Position numbers and translations under genes: made by a program. Of a stretch of 49,556 nucleotides of DNA, positions 25,319 through 34,167 are shown one piece after another. The notes under the pieces are model-generated. The model made no database searches. It was not told where the DNA came from and was given only the letters and a program-made list of their open reading frames with translations. Position 1 is the stretch's first letter. Each line of letters begins with the position of its first letter. Source of the DNA: Paenibacillus chondroitinus NBRC 15376 (GTDB lineage Bacteria; Bacillota; Bacilli; Paenibacillales; NBRC-103111); assembly GCF_004000765.1 (NCBI RefSeq), contig NZ_BILW01000046.1, positions 1-49,556 of the forward strand, in the 5' to 3' direction.

Positions 25319-27388
25319 TTAGCGGGTGAAAGCAGCTGGAACGCCGCCGTCAACGGTTATCATGCAGCCTGTCGTTTTCTCAGCTTTGGAAGATGAGAAG
25401 TACACGATGGCTTCTGCAACGTCTTTCGGGAAAATGTTAACAAGCAAAGTCGTTCTTTTGCGGTAGTGCTCTTCCAGTTGATCCGGTTCGATGCCGTAAG
25501 CCGCAGCGCGCTCATTGCGCCAGTTGGAATTCCAGATCGCGGAACCTTGCAGAATCGCATCGGGCAACACGGAGTTCACGCGAATGCCGTATTCGCCTCC
25601 TTCTGCTGCGATGCAACGCGCCAAGTGAATTTCAGCGGCTTTTGCCGTTGAATAAGCTGAAGCATTTTTACCTGCAAATACCGAGTTTTTGGAGCCGACG
25701 AATACCATGCTGCCGCCGACATTTTGCTTTTTCATAATTTTAAAAGCTTCTCTAGCTACCAGGAAATATCCTGTGCTGAGCACGTTCATGTTCAAGTTCC
25801 ACTCTTTGAGGGATGTTTCATCAAAAGGACTCGATGTCGCAAGACCCGCGTTATTCACGATAACATCGATACCGCCATAGCTAAGGATCGAATCGCGGTA
25901 AGCCGCTTCTACCTCTTCTTCTTTCGTTACATCCATTTTCACCGCAATGGCTCTGTTCTCGCCATATTGCTCGTTCAGCTCGGCCGCTAATTTCTGTGCG
26001 CCTTCCAAATTCAAGTCAGCCAGCACAACATGCGCGCCTTCTTTGAGGAATTGACGAGCCGTTACGCTGCCGATTCCGCCTGCGCCGCCAGTGATGAAAG
26101 CAATTTTGCGGGAGAATTCCGCTTCTGCAGGGGCAAGTGTCAATTTGTATAATTCAAGCGGCCAGTATTCCACGTTGTAAGACTCATTTTCGCTCAAGGA
26201 AACGAAAGTTCCAAGTGCTGTTGCGCCTCTCATCACGGAGATGGCACGGTGGTAAAGCGCGCCGCTGACTTGCGCCATAGCCCAGCTTTTGCCTGTGTTA
26301 ATCATCCCGATTCCCGGGATCAAAATAACGCGAGGAGCCGTTTCAAAAATAACGTCGCCTTCATTTTTGTTGCGTTCGAAGTACGTTTTGTATTCTTCTT
26401 TGTAAGCGGCAATACCGGCCTGCAAAGCTTCCGTCAGGGAAGCGGCATCACGGGAATTCGGATTCCAGTCGATGTACAGCGGCTTCATTTTCGTATGAAC
26501 CAAGTGGTCCGGACAAGCTGCGCCTACTTGAGACAAGACAGCTGCATCTTTGCTGTTAACGAATTTCAAGACATCGGCCGCGCTGTCAACTGTCAGGATC
26601 ATTTTCTTCTCTTTGCTTACTGCACCGCGAACCGTTGGCAGCACTTGCGCCAAAATGTCGTTGCGCTCGGAATCGGACAGGGACTCGTATTTGGAGCCGC
26701 CGTACAGGTTGTCCTCCTGAACTCGCGCTTCGATAAAGCTTGCAGCTTCATTGATGATGGCAAGTGTTTTGAGGTAGCTCTCCTCGGACGTTTCACCCCA
26801 AGTCACCAGACCGTGCTTCTCCATCAACACTAGCTCAGCTTTTGGATTGTTTCTTACGCCTTCGGCGATCATTTTGGATAATGTAAAGCCAGGACGGACA
26901 TAAGGTACCCATACGAAGCGGTCGCCGTAGATTTCTTTCGCCAGCTCACGGCCATTATGTGCGCAGCATAGCGAGATAATCGCATCCGGATGCGTGTGAT
27001 CCACATGTTTGAACGGTAAGAAAGCGTGCAATAGCGTTTCAATGGAAGCACGCGGATGCTTGCTGTCGATCATGCAGTTCACCAAGTACGCAACCATTTC
27101 CTCGTCGGACATTTCGTCTCTTTCGTACAAAGGACGAATGTCTTCCATCCGCAGACCTGTGAAATTCTTTGCTTTCATCGTCGCAAGGTCGGAACCGCTT
27201 CCTTTGACCCACATCACTTCAACATCACGGCCGCGGAAATCCTTCTCGATGGTTTTGTACGAAGTGTTGCCCCCACCCCAGTTCGCAACGGCACGGTCTG
27301 TTCCTAGTAAATTGGAGCGGTAAACCAATTCCTCCACGCCTTTTGCAACGTTACTCGCCTTTTCTGCTTCCCACAAATTCGCAACCAT
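25319..27388 (-). CDS. rhaD: Rhamnulose-1-phosphate aldolase / lactaldehyde dehydrogenase fusion
   Basis: A 689-residue bifunctional enzyme. The N-terminal class II aldolase (about 15-400) has the zinc histidines in KHVDHTHPDA and LMEKHGLVTWG and splits rhamnulose 1-phosphate into dihydroxyacetone phosphate and L-lactaldehyde. The C-terminal short-chain dehydrogenase (about 430-689) has the nucleotide site TGGAGGIGSVTA and catalytic Ser and YSTAK, and should oxidise or reduce lactaldehyde. ATG at 27388 follows AGGAGG at 6 bases; the longer frame to 27445 is upstream noise. The same fusion is called RhaE/YuxG in Bacillus. Confidence 0.95.
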   Translation of the reverse strand: MVANLWEAEKASNVAKGVEELVYRSNLLGTDRAVANWGGGNTSYKTIEKDFRGRDVEVMWVKGSGSDLATMKAKNFTGLRMEDIRPLYERDEMSDEEMVAYLVNCMIDSKHPRASIETLLHAFLPFKHVDHTHPDAIISLCCAHNGRELAKEIYGDRFVWVPYVRPGFTLSKMIAEGVRNNPKAELVLMEKHGLVTWGETSEESYLKTLAIINEAASFIEARVQEDNLYGGSKYESLSDSERNDILAQVLPTVRGAVSKEKKMILTVDSAADVLKFVNSKDAAVLSQVGAACPDHLVHTKMKPLYIDWNPNSRDAASLTEALQAGIAAYKEEYKTYFERNKNEGDVIFETAPRVILIPGIGMINTGKSWAMAQVSGALYHRAISVMRGATALGTFVSLSENESYNVEYWPLELYKLTLAPAEAEFSRKIAFITGGAGGIGSVTARQFLKEGAHVVLADLNLEGAQKLAAELNEQYGENRAIAVKMDVTKEEEVEAAYRDSILSYGGIDVIVNNAGLATSSPFDETSLKEWNLNMNVLSTGYFLVAREAFKIMKKQNVGGSMVFVGSKNSVFAGKNASAYSTAKAAEIHLARCIAAEGGEYGIRVNSVLPDAILQGSAIWNSNWRNERAAAYGIEPDQLEEHYRKRTTLLVNIFPKDVAEAIVYFSSSKAEKTTGCMITVDGGVPAAFTR

Positions 27389-27460
27389 AAGTATCCTCCT
27401 AAGTATAGGGATCTCTGGGCGCTGCCCAAAGTCTCTCCTCTTCACATCCCATGATGTGTT

Positions 27461-27525
27461 TTGTTTTTGATGGATTCATCGTATCACATCTTTGTTTATT
27501 TTTGAATCATTATTTTTTATTTTTG
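27461..27525 (-). promoter_or_regulatory. rha promoter with direct-repeat operator
   Basis: On the minus strand TTCAAA (27501-27506), 17 bp, TACGAT (27478-27483, extended by TG upstream). The 9-mer CAAAAATAA occurs at 27496-27504, overlapping the -35, and again at 27517-27525, exactly 21 bp apart; CAAAAACAA recurs at 27461-27469. Direct repeats of this kind fit a DeoR-family operator, so RhaR is the likely binder. No good catabolite (cre) site was seen. Confidence 0.6.
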
Positions 27526-27582
27526 TTTTTCTTTGGACAGGTAGACTTGCGGGATGGCTGGCGCTAGCTCGGAAAACATCAT

Positions 27583-27804
27583 AAAAAGCCTGGCGGGTAT
27601 GCTCCGTCAGACTTTCGTATTAGCTGCTTTCTAACCTGCCACCATCACAACACACTATCTCCATACAACCATCTGCCACCTCGTCTGCCAAAAACAAGTC
27701 AAAAAAAGCCTGGCGGCATGCTCGCCAGACTTTCATATTAGCTACTTTTCTAACCTTCCACCATTGCATGTCGCTATCTCCATACAGCCACCTGCCACTT
27801 TATC
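27583..27804. repeat. 120-bp tandem duplication carrying hairpins
   Basis: Two diverged copies, offset 120 bp. Each starts with an A run and GCCTGGCGG hairpin (27583, 27701) and goes on through TTTC-TATTAGCT, TTTCTAACC, CCACCAT and CTATCTCCATACA. No coding potential was seen. Confidence 0.8.
27701..27734 (-). terminator. Terminator hairpin, probably for EamA transcript
   Basis: On the minus strand AGTCTGGCGAG pairs with CCGCCAGGCT and is followed by seven T. A weaker copy of the same hairpin lies at 27583-27615. They are the first clear minus-strand terminators after the EamA gene, about 500 bp away. Confidence 0.65.
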
Positions 27805-27808
27805 TTAA

Positions 27809-27986
27809 GGGAACTCCAGTCCCTTATTTGGAGAAAAACACGCTTTTTCTCCCTGATCAGGAACTACAGGGTCTTGTCCAGCCTCCATGTCACGAATCTC
27901 GGGAGATAACAACGAAATAACGGTCTGTAGTTCCCCTCGGAGTTGAAAAATGCACGGTTTCTGCAAAATAACAGCCTGTAGTTCCC
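27809..27986. repeat. Intergenic four-unit element, copy A2
   Basis: Forward units at 27809 and 27859 (GGAACTACAGGGTCTTG), inverted units ending at 27935 and 27986 (TGTAGTTCCC). Spacing 50 and 51 bp, inner pair 77 bp, total 178 bp, as in copies A1 and A3. Directly followed by the B-family element. Confidence 0.85.
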
Positions 27987-28010
27987 CAAGTGCAGATCCA
28001 CCTGAGTTTT

Positions 28011-28195
28011 CATTGGACGAATTCCAATGAGCGTTCACTTTTTGCCGCAGAAGCGGCAATCTCATTGGACAAAATCCAGTGAGGCTGCCACCTCGCCACT
28101 GTTTTCTGGACTTTGCGAATGCTCTCATTGGAATTCATCCAACATGAGCTCCATTTCGACCAACAATTACACCATTTGATTGGATTTCATCCAAT
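28011..28195. repeat. Intergenic four-unit element, family B
   Basis: Four near-palindromic units: CATTGGACGAATTCCAATG (28011), CATTGGACAAAATCCAGTG (28063), CATTGGAATTCATCCAA (28126) and ATTGGATTTCATCCAAT (28179). The inner asymmetry shows two forward and two inverted. Spacing is 52 bp for each pair and 78 bp across the inner pair, nearly the A-family geometry with unrelated sequence. Confidence 0.75.
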
Positions 28196-28231
28196 AGAAA
28201 CCACTCTTCTGCATGCTCCGCACAGTCCCCA

Positions 28232-29116
28232 TCACTGCGCTCGCACCAATCGTCCTCCCGATCGGGCCTTCCCTTCCCAATTCACCAAAAAGATCCCCAC
28301 ACAAATAAAAGCTCCACCTAAACCGACATACCAAGCAACCTTTTCACCGAGCAGCAGCCAGCTGGAGAGCAGCCCGAATACCGGTACCAGGAACAGAAAC
28401 GCGCTTGTTTTGGCCGGATCTCCGCTGCGAAGCAAATAAAACCATAGGCAAAATTGGACAATCGATCCCATGATGATAAGCCAGAGAAGCACGACCACGG
28501 ACATAGGCGTGAATGTAAAATGCGGATGTTCCGTCACTGCGCCGAGAAGAAGAAGCGCAATGCCTCCCGCAAGCATTTGATACGCAGCCAGCACCGTCAT
28601 ATCGAACCCGGCTCCCCACTGTTTAATAAGCAGTGTAGAAGCGGCAAAAAATATGGCGCCGAGGAAACCGATCAGCATGCCTGCCTGAAAGTTCAGTTGT
28701 AATCCGAAGGTAACGACGACTCCGATAAAACCAAGGGCTACACCAAGCCATTGCCGCCCTCGATATTTGGCTCCAGTCAGGAAAGTGCCTAACACAATCA
28801 CCAGCAGCGGGTTCGTACAAGTAATGATGGAAGACTCGCCCGAGCTAATCCAGTGCATGCTGTAGTAGGCGCAGCCCATCACACCCGCTGATTGCAATAA
28901 GCCGATCAAGCCCGCTTTTCCCCACATTTTCAAATTTGCAGGCTGTGGCTTCTTCCTTACAATGAACGCTAGGATGCCTCCTGCCAGAGCAAAGCGCAGA
29001 CCCATCAAAAAGAACGGCGTCGAATAATCCAGCCCGACTTTGCCTACAGGAAATGCGACTCCCATAACAAAGGTCGTGACAATAATGAGTGTGATATATT
29101 TTATTTTGCTCATCAT
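28232..29116 (-). CDS. EamA/DMT-family transporter
   Basis: A 294-residue inner-membrane protein with about ten helices arranged as two EamA repeats (about 5-135 and 150-285), the pattern of drug/metabolite exporters such as RhaT/YdcZ relatives. Motifs include TFVMGVAFPVGK and SSIITCTNPLLVI. ATG at 29116 lies 5 bases after GGAGG. It is divergent from a LysR regulator, which probably controls it. Substrate unknown. Confidence 0.9.
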   Translation of the reverse strand: MMSKIKYITLIIVTTFVMGVAFPVGKVGLDYSTPFFLMGLRFALAGGILAFIVRKKPQPANLKMWGKAGLIGLLQSAGVMGCAYYSMHWISSGESSIITCTNPLLVIVLGTFLTGAKYRGRQWLGVALGFIGVVVTFGLQLNFQAGMLIGFLGAIFFAASTLLIKQWGAGFDMTVLAAYQMLAGGIALLLLGAVTEHPHFTFTPMSVVVLLWLIIMGSIVQFCLWFYLLRSGDPAKTSAFLFLVPVFGLLSSWLLLGEKVAWYVGLGGAFICVGIFLVNWEGKARSGGRLVRAQ

Positions 29117-29251
29117 AAAAACCTCCATATCAACAAGATGATCTCATTGTATAGGAGGCTCGGAATTATGTATAATGATTACTATAGATACTTGAAATCA
29201 TAAATAATGATATCAAAAACATTCAAAAACACGCATAGGAGGTTCACAACG

Positions 29252-30115
29252 ATGGAAAGCTCAGATTTGCGAGTGTTCCAAATGGTGGCCCGAGAAGGCT
29301 CCGTTACCAAAGCAGCGGGACGTCTCGGTTATGTACAATCCAACATCACGGCCCGGATTCAACAATTGGAATCTGAGCTGCAAACGGTCCTTTTTGCCCG
29401 GCATAATCGAGGCATGTCCTTAACTTCTAGCGGCAAAACATTGCTAGCCTATGCGGATAAAATCGTCGGTCTGCTGGATGAGGCGGTCGTGGCACTTTCT
29501 TCATCAGGCGAGCCCAGCGGTCCGCTATTGATTGGTTCCACACAAACTGCTGCAGCGGTACGTCTTCCCAAACTTTTTGCCTCTTATTATGCGCAGCATT
29601 CGAATGTGCAGCTCTCGTTAACAACAGGACACACGCAATTTCTAATTGAAAAAGTTCTCCACTATGAGCTGGATGGCGCATTCATCGGTTGTTCCTGTAC
29701 GCACCCTGATCTGCAGTCCATTCAGGCGTATGAAGAAGAATTGGTCGTCGCAGCGGGTCCTGGCGTTGCCAGCCTTCAGGAAGCCTTGACGAAGCCAGTT
29801 CTTGTATTCACCACAGGCTGCTCCTATCGCGACGTTCTGGATCAGTGGCTGCAGTCCATTGGCATCACACAACCGATCATGATGGAATTCGGTATGCTGG
29901 AAGCCATTATTGGCGGTATTTCCGCAGGATTAGGCATCTCGCTTATGCCAAAGGCCGTCATTCAGAAGCATGAAGCGGAAGGGTTAATCCGCACTTTTGC
30001 GATTCCTCAGCATTACCGTTTTATTAAAACGGAATTTATCATGCGCAAGGATGCTTTTATAAGCAGCTCATTAAGCGCTTTTGTCGGCATGCTGCCGGGA
30101 GCCGTGGAAGCGTAA
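29252..30115 (+). CDS. LysR-family transcriptional regulator
   Basis: A 287-residue LysR-type regulator. The N-terminal winged helix (about 5-62) reads GSVTKAAGRLGYVQSNITARIQQLE, followed by a linker helix and a substrate-binding domain (about 90-280) beginning GPLLIGSTQTAA. ATG at 29252 has AGGAGG upstream; the frame from 29207 is rejected. The gap to the divergent EamA gene contains AT-rich half-sites typical of LysR targets. Its effector is unknown. Confidence 0.93.
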   Translation: MESSDLRVFQMVAREGSVTKAAGRLGYVQSNITARIQQLESELQTVLFARHNRGMSLTSSGKTLLAYADKIVGLLDEAVVALSSSGEPSGPLLIGSTQTAAAVRLPKLFASYYAQHSNVQLSLTTGHTQFLIEKVLHYELDGAFIGCSCTHPDLQSIQAYEEELVVAAGPGVASLQEALTKPVLVFTTGCSYRDVLDQWLQSIGITQPIMMEFGMLEAIIGGISAGLGISLMPKAVIQKHEAEGLIRTFAIPQHYRFIKTEFIMRKDAFISSSLSAFVGMLPGAVEA

Positions 30116-30127
30116 GCAGCAAGCCGC

Positions 30128-30745
30128 TCAAATTTCTTCATAATCAACAGGCTCATTTGGATGCAAGGTGTCCATATCTCCCCACGGATCGCCATGCTCC
30201 ATATCCTGTTCATCTTCGGCGACATTTTGGAGATCGCTGGCGTTAATTGTGATGATGGGATAATCGTGATGAGCCGCCACCTGCGCCGCTTGCTGTTTCA
30301 TGAACTTCGGAGACCCTTCCGTATCCTCATCATAAACAAGAAGAATACCGTCCGAATTGCGCAGCAAGAACTTGTCCCGCTCCTTAAACTGCCAAGGGCC
30401 CTCATATTTTGTTTTTGTGATGCTATTGACGTAATTTGCCCGAGTTATAACGCTCGTATAGCTATTCTTTTTCTCGTCGCTCCACTTCTCTTCCTGCTCC
30501 AAAAAAGGTGTGATAACAGCCAGTTTGAGCTCTGGATAGGTGCTTGCTCTAAGGTCAAGAACGGCCTCCGCCGCCCACAGCTCGACGCCCCACCCGCCGC
30601 TTACAACAACCCATTCAAGTCCCTCTTCGATCAGCGGAGTGAGCCGCTTTTGGATCGCTTTTTTAATAATTGAGATGCCTGGATGTTTTAATGAAAAAAT
30701 GCCAAGCTCTGATGCTTTATATCCTGTCACTAATATTCTTTTCAA
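30128..30745 (-). CDS. ypsA: YpsA-like SLOG protein (DUF1273)
   Basis: A 205-residue cytosolic protein of the YpsA family, a SLOG/Rossmann-like nucleotide-binding fold. It starts ILVTGYKASELGIF, has VVSGGWGVELWAAEAV and DGILLVYDEDTEGSPKFM, all family marks. In Bacillus subtilis YpsA affects cell division. TTG at 30745 fits AAGGTGG 9 bases upstream and the usual MKxxxVTGYK start. The acidic tail (EDEQDMEHGDPWGDMD) is an addition. Convergent with the LysR gene. Confidence 0.88.
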   Translation of the reverse strand: MKRILVTGYKASELGIFSLKHPGISIIKKAIQKRLTPLIEEGLEWVVVSGGWGVELWAAEAVLDLRASTYPELKLAVITPFLEQEEKWSDEKKNSYTSVITRANYVNSITKTKYEGPWQFKERDKFLLRNSDGILLVYDEDTEGSPKFMKQQAAQVAAHHDYPIITINASDLQNVAEDEQDMEHGDPWGDMDTLHPNEPVDYEEI

Positions 30746-30807
30746 AAGAAGCACACCACCTTGATAACTCTTCCTACAGGGTAGCATAGAAAGATAACGA
30801 TAGAAAG

Positions 30808-30844
30808 CAAAAAGAGCCGCCGGTTAACAACCGGACAGCTCTCT
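30808..30844 (-). terminator. Terminator overlapping the hydrolase stop
   Basis: On the minus strand AGAGCTGTCCGG pairs with CCGGCGGCTCT and is followed by TTTTT; the stop codon lies inside the hairpin. Confidence 0.75.
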
Positions 30845-31864
30845 GCGCATGGCCTCAACAAGCCAAGGATAAGCCTGGCTCCCATTCACTTCATGCTTGC
30901 CTTCGTACAAATGGAATCCTAACCGCTCAGCCGCACCGGCTTTCGTGTACTCGGCCTTCAATTGCTCGATCGCTACTTCCGTCGTAGTTATCGGGAAAAT
31001 CCGATCCTGCCGGCCAGAAGCAATGAATAACGATCGTGGCGCTATCAGCGCCATCAAGTCAGGCAGCTCCGCATAAGCCAACGCGCCTGGCAAGTAGTTG
31101 TCAATACAGTGCCGGAGATGCATAATACTACCCTTAAACGTATTCCCAAAAGCGCATAACACAGTAGCCTTGACGCGTTCATCCAGCGCAGCCAGGTAAG
31201 AAGCAACTAAGGCGCCACCCGAGAAGCCAAAGCAGCCTACGCTGTCACCTTCAACATCTTCGCGAGTCAGCATATAGTCGATGGCCCGCTCCGCTTCATG
31301 CACACGCAGCCCCGCCAGCGATATGCCGTACAGCAGCAGATGGGAAGCGAGCGCTTGGCAAGAGGAGTTGCCGACTTTCCCGTCCTTCAGCTCCTCCGCC
31401 AATCGGCGATCGCCGAAACCGATAATTTCCGGCACCATCACAATAAAGCCGCGTTTCACTAATTCAAGGGCATAATTGCCGTGAGAATCCGGTTCTCCGG
31501 TATTTTCGCTGCCATCTGCGTTCATACCGGAAATCTGCCTGCTGCCGTAGCCATGACCATGCAGGGCAAGAACGGCGGTTGAACGCTCTTTTTTACCCTT
31601 GGGAATTAGCACGTAAGCAGGGACACGGAATCCCGCCACCGTCCCAAATTCGATTCGTTCCTGAATATGATGATCCCGTTCGATACGCTCGAGAAGAACA
31701 GGGCGAAGCTCATCCTTCGTCATCAGCCCTATGTCCAAAGAACTGGCCAGCCCTTGCTTAAGCCTTTCCCGGGTCTGTTCAGCACTCTCTTCCCTCATCT
31801 GCGCCAGACGTTTCTGCTCGTAGGAGAGATAGAGATTCTCCATGATAGCATCTGGATTCCACAT
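30824..31864 (-). CDS. Alpha/beta hydrolase, acetyl-esterase-like
   Basis: A 346-residue alpha/beta hydrolase of the Abhydrolase_7/dienelactone-type group. The oxyanion region is ALHGHGYG, the nucleophile Ser lies in GCFGFSGGA near 217, Asp in GRQDRIFP near 285 and His in YEGKHEVNG near 322. No signal peptide is seen, so it is cytosolic. It follows a Gfo/Idh/MocA gene on the same strand by 22 bp, suggesting shared work on a sugar or acylated glycoside. Confidence 0.88.
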   Translation of the reverse strand: MWNPDAIMENLYLSYEQKRLAQMREESAEQTRERLKQGLASSLDIGLMTKDELRPVLLERIERDHHIQERIEFGTVAGFRVPAYVLIPKGKKERSTAVLALHGHGYGSRQISGMNADGSENTGEPDSHGNYALELVKRGFIVMVPEIIGFGDRRLAEELKDGKVGNSSCQALASHLLLYGISLAGLRVHEAERAIDYMLTREDVEGDSVGCFGFSGGALVASYLAALDERVKATVLCAFGNTFKGSIMHLRHCIDNYLPGALAYAELPDLMALIAPRSLFIASGRQDRIFPITTTEVAIEQLKAEYTKAGAAERLGFHLYEGKHEVNGSQAYPWLVEAMRRELSGC

Positions 31865-31886
31865 ACAGTCGCCTCACCCTCATTTG

Positions 31887-33170
31887 TTAAAAAGTGACCA
31901 GTTTATCTACAGCCACAGGTTGTCCTGTGCGTAAAGAGATGTTACCTGCGATCCCTGTAAGGATGGACATTGCGCCATCTACATGCGAAGCAGCTCTTTG
32001 GAAGCGATCGTCCGATGCTTTTTCGAAAATATCCCGCAGCAACACAGGGTCTCCGCCGCCGTGACCGCCAACGCCTTCTTCGATTTGAACCTGATACGGC
32101 GCTGCGAACATAGGGAATACTTTGATTGTTTTCTCCTTCAAAGCACCTTCGTCTTCTTTTTTGCCGCCGGAGTTTACGTAGGATTGCTCAACAACTTTCA
32201 TTTCAATACGGCCTTTGCTGCCGTTAATATGCACGTTGAAGCCTTCCCATGGCATATAGGCGTTCAAAGAGTATGTCAGAATCGCTTTATTTTTGTAGCG
32301 GACCATAACGCCCATTGTGTCTTCGATGCTAATACCGTCGCCGAAAACGCTTTGATCGCGCTGATAGCCGTCTTCATGCTCCGCATTTAAATATAGGCCT
32401 TTGAGGTGCTCGTTTTTGTCCAAATGCAGTGCAAAAGGATCGTCCTTCGCATTTTCGTTGCCTGTCGCGCGTTGGTAGAACTTGGTTTCGCCGCGTTTCT
32501 CAGCATTTTCTCTACCATAGAACATCAATCCGCCCATTGCATATACAGTTTCAGGACGAGTTCCCAACCAGAAATTCACGAGATCGAAATGATGCGTCGA
32601 TTTGTGCACAAGCAAACCGCCGCCATTGCGTTTATCCCGGTGCCATCTGCGGAAATAGTCCGCTCCATGCTGGGTGTTAAGCAGCCACTCGAAATGCACG
32701 GAATGCACGTCGCCAATTGTTCCATCCATGATTAACTCGCGGATTTTCGTATTGTGCGGGGCATAACGGTAGTTGAAAGTTACGCGAAGCTGGCGTCCTG
32801 TCCGCTTGATAGCATCTAGAATCTCTTGACATTTCTCTTCGTCCACCGTCATCGGTTTCTCCGAAATGACATCGCAACCCATCTCCATCGCTTTAATAAT
32901 GTAGGTGTGATGCGTGCGATCAACGGAAGTTACAATCACATAATCCGGCTTTTCTCTGCGGATCATCTCTTCGAATTCATGCGCTTTATAAGTTGGCACA
33001 GCCTTGTATTCGTATTTTTTTTGCAGCAAACCGTTTGTAAAGTCCATTCTTGTTTGATTGATATCACAGATTGCGACAAGCTCAGATGTATCTTGGAAAT
33101 CCCTTACAATAGCGCCATAGAAAAATTCAGCACGTCCTCCGGTGCCAACGACTGCATAACGTTTTTTCAT
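31887..33170 (-). CDS. Gfo/Idh/MocA-family oxidoreductase
   Basis: A 427-residue NAD(P)-dependent sugar oxidoreductase. The Rossmann motif GTGGRAEFF is at residues 8-16, EKPMTVDEEKC near 99-109, and the substrate domain has RWHRDKRNGGGLLVHKSTHHFDLVNFW near 168-195. It likely oxidises a sugar or inositol derivative. It is the first gene of a two-gene unit with the esterase-like hydrolase and is divergent from an AraC regulator. Confidence 0.9.
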   Translation of the reverse strand: MKKRYAVVGTGGRAEFFYGAIVRDFQDTSELVAICDINQTRMDFTNGLLQKKYEYKAVPTYKAHEFEEMIRREKPDYVIVTSVDRTHHTYIIKAMEMGCDVISEKPMTVDEEKCQEILDAIKRTGRQLRVTFNYRYAPHNTKIRELIMDGTIGDVHSVHFEWLLNTQHGADYFRRWHRDKRNGGGLLVHKSTHHFDLVNFWLGTRPETVYAMGGLMFYGRENAEKRGETKFYQRATGNENAKDDPFALHLDKNEHLKGLYLNAEHEDGYQRDQSVFGDGISIEDTMGVMVRYKNKAILTYSLNAYMPWEGFNVHINGSKGRIEMKVVEQSYVNSGGKKEDEGALKEKTIKVFPMFAAPYQVQIEEGVGGHGGGDPVLLRDIFEKASDDRFQRAASHVDGAMSILTGIAGNISLRTGQPVAVDKLVTF

Positions 33171-33328
33171 AACCGGTAAGCCCCTCTCGAGAATAAGTTT
33201 TCTTACATCAAGATTAATACAATATTTGCTGTGTTTCTAATCAAATCTTATCTAATGTCTTTCAATCCTTGCATATTTTGCTATAATAACAGTACATTTA
33301 GTTTGATTTGATTGAAGAGGTGTCCGTT

Positions 33329-34150
33329 GTGATCCAATATGAAATCGAAAGACTGCGCAGAGATCGGCCCTACTCCATGCAGGTGAATCATTTCCATGAT
33401 CATTATGAAATCTACTATTTGCTGAGTGGCAAGCGCTACTATTTTATACAAGACCGTTCGTATCTCATTCAAGAGGGCGACCTCGTTCTCATTGATAAAA
33501 ATCAACTGCACAAAACGCGAAATGCCGATGCGGAGGCTCATGAGCGTATCTTGCTCAGCTTCGATGATCGATGGATTCGCTCCATTGGGGAAGATGCTTC
33601 CGAGCATCTGCTTGTGCCTTTTGTGCAAAAACAGCATGTATTCTCTCTGAGCGGTACGAATCGTACCCTGGTTGAGAATCTGCTGTTTCAACTGCTCCGG
33701 GAGCAGCAGCAGGCGCTCGGCGGCTGGCAATTAAACAGCCGCGCGCTGTTTACGCAGCTGTTGATCTTCTGCTCGCGCATGACGGATAGGATCAGCACCG
33801 CTCAAAGTCAAGCGCAAGCCCACAATCCCAAAATATTTGAGATTGTGGCTTATATCAACGAGCATTACCGGAATCGGTTGACGTTGGCTTCGATCTCGGA
33901 GACTTTTTATATTAGTCCCAGCTATTTTTGCCGCTCTTTTAAAGAAACGACGGGATTCTCGTTCGTTGAATATTTGAACAATGTGCGGATTCGGGAAGCG
34001 CAGCGGCTGCTAAGAGAGACGAAACTGAAGGTGATTCACATTGCGGAGCAATCGGGCTTCGATAGCGTCGCACATTTCGGTCGCGTATTCAAGCAGGTCA
34101 CCTCGCAGACGCCGCTTGAGTGCCGGAAGCTGATGCGGCTGATCCAGTAG
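33329..34150 (+). CDS. AraC-family regulator with cupin sensor
   Basis: A 273-residue regulator: an N-terminal cupin-like ligand domain (about 10-140; HFHDHYEIYYLLSGKRYY, LVLIDKNQLHKT) and a C-terminal double helix-turn-helix (about 170-270) with ISPSYFCRSFKETTGFSFVEYLNNVRIREAQRLL. GTG at 33329 is favoured by GAAGAGGTG upstream; a TTG at 33308 is possible. A TATAAT at about 33281 may be its -10. It is divergent from the oxidoreductase and likely controls it. Confidence 0.92.
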   Translation: MIQYEIERLRRDRPYSMQVNHFHDHYEIYYLLSGKRYYFIQDRSYLIQEGDLVLIDKNQLHKTRNADAEAHERILLSFDDRWIRSIGEDASEHLLVPFVQKQHVFSLSGTNRTLVENLLFQLLREQQQALGGWQLNSRALFTQLLIFCSRMTDRISTAQSQAQAHNPKIFEIVAYINEHYRNRLTLASISETFYISPSYFCRSFKETTGFSFVEYLNNVRIREAQRLLRETKLKVIHIAEQSGFDSVAHFGRVFKQVTSQTPLECRKLMRLIQ

Positions 34151-34167
34151 TTGGCTGACAATGTTAA

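Noticed and set aside
27389..28231. Remnant of an insertion sequence
   Set aside because: No transposase fragment or flanking target duplication was seen; the repeats follow their own geometry.
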